Source: Octadecabacter dasysiphoniae
GTDB lineage: Bacteria > Pseudomonadota > Alphaproteobacteria > Rhodobacterales > Rhodobacteraceae
Assembly: GCF_021532615.1 (NCBI RefSeq)
Contig: NZ_JAKGAQ010000001.1
Location: 496,001-560,000, forward strand
Length of the DNA: 64,000 nt
Direction: 5' to 3'
Below the pieces are notes generated by a model. It made no database searches, was not told where the DNA came from, and saw only the letters and a list, made by a program, of their open reading frames with translations. The position numbers and the translations under genes are program-made. This document shows, one piece after another, positions 61,211-64,000 of this stretch (position 1 is its first letter; every line of letters begins with the position of its first letter).

Positions 61211-61735
61211 ATGAAAACGACACTTTTGATGGCAGCAATTGCAGCAGGTATGACTTTGGCGGCAACCGCCGAAGCACGTGAAGGCCACGGCCAACGGGTG
61301 GACATGCCATCCTTTGAGGAACTGGACGTGAATGCGGACGGTGGCGTAACAGCGGAAGAAATCGCCGCTGCAATGCAAGCCCGCGCCGTTGCCCGTTTCG
61401 CCGAGGCCGACACGAACGGTGACGGTGGGTTGTCCGCTGAAGAACTAAGCGCGAATGCAGATGCGCAACGCGCTGAACGCATGGCCAACCGCGTGGCAGA
61501 GCGCATCGAAGCGGCTGATACCAACGGCGATGGTCTGTTGCAGGCCGAAGAAATTGCCGCACAGATGGAAGACCGCCGTGATGGCCGCCGCGGTGGTGGT
61601 GATGCCGAGCGCATGTTCGACCGCTTTGACACCAATGAGGACGGAACACTGAGCGCGGAAGAATTCGCCGAAGCGCAGTCCCGTATGGAAGACCGCCGTG
61701 ATCGCGGGGACCATGGTCGCCGTGGTGACAAATAG
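61211..61735 (+). CDS. Periplasmic EF-hand calcium-binding protein
   Basis: A 174-residue protein with a signal peptide (LLMAAIAAGMTLAATAEA; cleavage near residue 22). Four EF-hand loops are evident: DVNADGGVTAEE, DTNGDGGLSAEE, DTNGDGLLQAEE and DTNEDGTLSAEE, all with Asp at positions 1, 3, 5. The tail is RDRR-rich. Calcium binding is near certain; role unknown, perhaps a metal buffer. The ECF sigma gene follows 100 bases later. Confidence 0.85.
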   Translation: MKTTLLMAAIAAGMTLAATAEAREGHGQRVDMPSFEELDVNADGGVTAEEIAAAMQARAVARFAEADTNGDGGLSAEELSANADAQRAERMANRVAERIEAADTNGDGLLQAEEIAAQMEDRRDGRRGGGDAERMFDRFDTNEDGTLSAEEFAEAQSRMEDRRDRGDHGRRGDK

Positions 61736-61835
61736 GACCGGCACCTGAACGGTCGGGCGGTGTGCAATCTGTGCGCCGCCCGGTTGTGCCAATGGACTTG
61801 TCGAACGATGTATGATGTGGATAGCTGCAAATTAG

Positions 61836-62414
61836 ATGGCAAATCAGGTGACCAATACCAGCGATGCAGATTTGCTCGCGGCGTTTGCTGCGGGCGACAG
61901 GTCTGCGGCGATGACACTGACGCAGCGGTTGACCCCGCGTGTAATGGGGCAGGCATTCCGAATGCTTGGCAACCGCGCAGAGGCCGAGGATGTGGCCCAA
62001 GACGCTATGATGCGGCTTTGGAAGATCGCCCCGGACTGGGACCGCGACCGCGCCCAAGTGACAACATGGCTGTTTCGGGTGGTTGCCAATCTGTGCACCG
62101 ACCGTTTGCGCAAATCAGGGCGCGGCGTGGCATTGGACGCGATCGAAGAACCCAGCAGCGATGCGCCGTCCGCGGCGCAATCTTTGCAAGACAGCGCGCG
62201 CACATTGGCCTTGCGCGCGGCCTTGGCGGAACTGCCGGAACGTCAGGCGCGGGCCGTGTCACTGCGCCACCTCGAAGAATTGGGCAATCCAGAGATTGCG
62301 ACCATTATGGACACGAACGTGCGAACCGTCGAAAGTCTGATTGCGCGGGGCAAACGCGCCTTGATTGCACGATTATCGGGGCGCAAAGCAGAATTGGGGT
62401 ATGAAGATGAATGA
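61836..62414 (+). CDS. ECF-type RNA polymerase sigma factor
   Basis: A 192-residue sigma-70 family protein. Region 2 has GQAFRMLGNRAEAEDVAQDAMMRLWKIA (near 35-63) and WLFRVVANLCTDRLRKS; region 4 has ELPERQARAVSLRHLEELGNPEIATIMDTNVRTVESLIARGKRALIA (helix-turn-helix). It directs transcription of a small regulon, here probably the metal-linked neighbours. The next gene overlaps it (62401). Confidence 0.9.
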   Translation: MANQVTNTSDADLLAAFAAGDRSAAMTLTQRLTPRVMGQAFRMLGNRAEAEDVAQDAMMRLWKIAPDWDRDRAQVTTWLFRVVANLCTDRLRKSGRGVALDAIEEPSSDAPSAAQSLQDSARTLALRAALAELPERQARAVSLRHLEELGNPEIATIMDTNVRTVESLIARGKRALIARLSGRKAELGYEDE

Positions 62415-62751
62415 TGATGACAAAATTCTCGACGCGGGCTTTGCGCAGATGCGTGCGCAGGACGTCGTGCCCTCGGAAGGTCTGCTTGATCGGATCATGA
62501 TGGATGCCGACAGTGTTTTGGCCGCCAACATCGCCCCGCCTGTGCGCACCAAACAGGGGCTTGGCGCGATGGTGCTGGATGTGATCGGCGGTTGGCCGTC
62601 GTTTGGGGGGCTGGCTGCGGCGACTGTTGCCGGTCTTTGGATTGGTGTCGCGCCGCCGGCCGCGTTGGCGGATATTTCGGCGGGGTATCTGGGGTCGACA
62701 GTTGAAGTGCCGCTGTTCGATACGGAAATTTTATTGGGGCTGGACGGGTAA
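62401..62751 (+). CDS. Probable anti-sigma factor, overlapping the sigma gene
   Basis: A 116-residue protein. The N-terminal MNDDDKILDAGFAQMRAQDVVPSEGLLDRIMMDADSV is soluble, and the second half has a hydrophobic stretch (GGLAAATVAGLWIGVAPPAALADI). Overlapping start codons (62401 or 62407, inside the sigma gene) and position right after an ECF factor are the only grounds for the anti-sigma idea. No zinc-anti-sigma motif (HxxxCxxC) is present. Confidence 0.6.
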   Translation: MKMNDDDKILDAGFAQMRAQDVVPSEGLLDRIMMDADSVLAANIAPPVRTKQGLGAMVLDVIGGWPSFGGLAAATVAGLWIGVAPPAALADISAGYLGSTVEVPLFDTEILLGLDG

Positions 62752-62754
62752 AAT

Positions 62755-63243
62755 ATGAGCGAAGAGAACACAAAAAAACGCCGCTGGCAGCGGATTTTGT
62801 TGGTGGGTTCGCTCGCGCTGAACCTTGCTGTGGTCGGCGTTGTGGCGGGTGTTGCTTTTGGCGGTGGTCCTAAGGAACGCATGCAGCGGTTCGATTTGAC
62901 GGTCGGCCCTCTGACCCGTGCAATGGACAACGACCGCCGTGAAGCTGTCCGCGATGCGTTGCGCAACAGCGGCGCATTTCGCCCGGCGGATCGCAATGGC
63001 ATACGGAGTGATATGGCGGCGATGTTGAACACATTGCGCCAGGACCAGTTTGACGAAGAGGCCTTTCGCAGTGCCTTGTTGCGTCAACGCGAACGGCTGC
63101 AATCAGGGCAGGTGGCAGTGGTGGATGCCGTAACCGTGCAGATCACGGACATGAGCGCGCAAGAACGCGCGGAATTTGCTGATCGTTTGGAAGAACAATT
63201 GCGCCGCGGGGCGCCGCAGCGTGCGGATCGGTCAGGCGGCTGA
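62755..63243 (+). CDS. Periplasmic heavy-metal sensor family protein
   Basis: A 162-residue protein with an N-terminal membrane anchor (RILLVGSLALNLAVVGVVAGVAF, about 13-35) and a helical periplasmic domain that contains RAMDNDRREAVRDALRNSG and FDEEAFRSALLRQRERLQSGQ. This is the CpxP/ZraP-like (LTXXQ/metal sensor) architecture. With the EF-hand, sigma and small protein it forms a metal-stress group. It overlaps the PleD-like gene by 12 bases. Confidence 0.78.
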   Translation: MSEENTKKRRWQRILLVGSLALNLAVVGVVAGVAFGGGPKERMQRFDLTVGPLTRAMDNDRREAVRDALRNSGAFRPADRNGIRSDMAAMLNTLRQDQFDEEAFRSALLRQRERLQSGQVAVVDAVTVQITDMSAQERAEFADRLEEQLRRGAPQRADRSGG

Positions 63244-64000
63244 CAGGCTGACCTTGTTGCGCCCGCCATTCTTCGCAGCATAGAGAGCCACATCGGCGGC
63301 GTTGACCAGATCTTCGAGATCTTCCATGACATCCACTGCGTCCTTGCCCCCGCTAAGGCTGACGCCAACGGATACGGTGACGGTCACTTCGGTGCGTTCA
63401 TCCCCTACGAAAAACGGTGTGTTGCCGATCAGATTGCACAGACGTTCCGCGGCCGTGCGCGCGTGGATGGCATCGCTGTTGGGGATCGCGACAAGGAATT
63501 CTTCGCCGCCAATACGTGCCAGCAAATCCACCGCCCGCAAATTGCCCTGCAACCGCTGCGCCACCTGACGCAAAATATCATCGCCTGCGCTATGCCCGAA
63601 GGTGTCATTGATGGCTTTGAAATGATCGAGGTCCAGCGCCATGATTGCGAACTGGCGTTCGTTCTTGCGGCTTTCTTCGGACAGGCGTGACAGGTGCGGG
63701 ATTGCGTAGCGGCGGTTGAACAATCCTGTCAGTGGATCAGTGATCGCCGCCTCAAGCCCGGTTTCTACCGTGCGGCGCAGCGCGTCGGCCTCAAGTTTGG
63801 CCTGGATCAAAACGGCGCAGCGATGGCCGATTTCGGCGGGGTCAACGACAGCGCTGACAATATCGTTCGCCCCTAGATCCAGCGCCATTGCGGCCGCGTG
63901 GCGCGCATCGTGCGGCAACAGCGCAAGAATGCCCGCATGGCGCGTGCTGGATCGGCTGCGCAGTTCAGACAACAGGCGAAACAGGACTTTATCGTCCGTC
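63232..64000 (-). CDS. pleD: PleD-like response regulator diguanylate cyclase, 5' part outside the window
   Basis: The visible 255 codons continue past the right edge (frame open: TDDKVLFRLLSELRS...). The first part is the end of a receiver-like domain (LALLPHDARHAAAMALDLGAND). The GGDEF domain follows with ARIGGEEFLVAIP and an intact I-site RAVD five residues upstream. It makes c-di-GMP and is feedback-inhibited by it. In PleD of Caulobacter two receivers precede GGDEF; the missing part would be on the right. Confidence 0.87.
   Translation of the reverse strand, partial: TDDKVLFRLLSELRSRSSTRHAGILALLPHDARHAAAMALDLGANDIVSAVVDPAEIGHRCAVLIQAKLEADALRRTVETGLEAAITDPLTGLFNRRYAIPHLSRLSEESRKNERQFAIMALDLDHFKAINDTFGHSAGDDILRQVAQRLQGNLRAVDLLARIGGEEFLVAIPNSDAIHARTAAERLCNLIGNTPFFVGDERTEVTVTVSVGVSLSGGKDAVDVMEDLEDLVNAADVALYAAKNGGRNKVSLSAA

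Overview
The window comes from an alphaproteobacterium of the order Rhodobacterales, Roseobacter-like (a relative of Loktanella, Yoonia or Octadecabacter would fit). The reasons are the methylated-amine genes (sarcosine oxidase beta subunit, a TmoXVW-type transporter), a carnitine-degradation set with a fused dehydrogenase/thioesterase, a form-II CoxL-like protein, PopZ-like, DUF6280 and PutA/PutR genes, and a moderately GC-rich chromosome with tightly packed, often overlapping genes. No ribosomal RNA gene or 16S marker is present, so the genus is inference.

Layout. 1-4954: start of soxB (minus) and a three-gene quaternary amine/TMAO-type ABC transporter. 5108-15413: a 10.25 kb integrative mobilizable element inserted in a tRNA-Cys gene. 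It is bounded by a 20-bp direct repeat, with a displaced tRNA 3' fragment on the left and a complete tRNA-Cys next to the tyrosine integrase on the right. From left to right it carries a replication-type HTH protein with iteron-like repeats inside its coding sequence, a ColE1-like mobilization cassette (mobC, relaxase, and mobB- and mobD-like genes nested inside the relaxase gene), a toxin/antitoxin pair, a four-gene minus-strand defence-type operon (EcoRI-type adenine methylase, DUF262-HNH nuclease, AAA ATPase, DUF4276 protein), and a repressor/excisionase/integrase control module.

15575-30633: ordinary chromosome with a Pcm-like methyltransferase and TolC, a PopZ-like acidic protein, cobQ, a YdjM-like membrane protein, DUF6280, efp, ygfZ, an MsbA-type exporter, two aminotransferases, a 54-residue Tat-signal peptide and valS. 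30978-45631: CoxL-like protein, DUF2235 hydrolase, the divergent metF/metR pair, a GGDEF-EAL protein, an inositol-phosphatase family gene, two tandem GFA proteins, rhomboid, putA with its divergent Lrp-type regulator, and a TPR protein. 45682-54563: tRNA-Leu, a lytic transglycosylase, metG, small enzymes, and the start of the carnitine region (BKACE enzyme, three small lipoproteins, DUF1203).

54654-64000: carnitine dehydrogenase/thioesterase fusion and an SDR enzyme, an XRE regulator, DUF2061, a desaturase, an EamA transporter, NUDIX, DUF983, and an EF-hand / ECF sigma / anti-sigma-like / periplasmic metal-sensor group. The window ends inside a PleD-like diguanylate cyclase. Functional links: the transporter, the carnitine genes (carnitine to glycine betaine) and sarcosine oxidase (sarcosine to glycine) are parts of one methylated-nitrogen economy. 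The island joins mobility, maintenance (toxin/antitoxin, possible replication) and phage defence in one transferable unit. The methylase/DUF262-HNH/AAA/DUF4276 operon is the best candidate here for an undescribed system.
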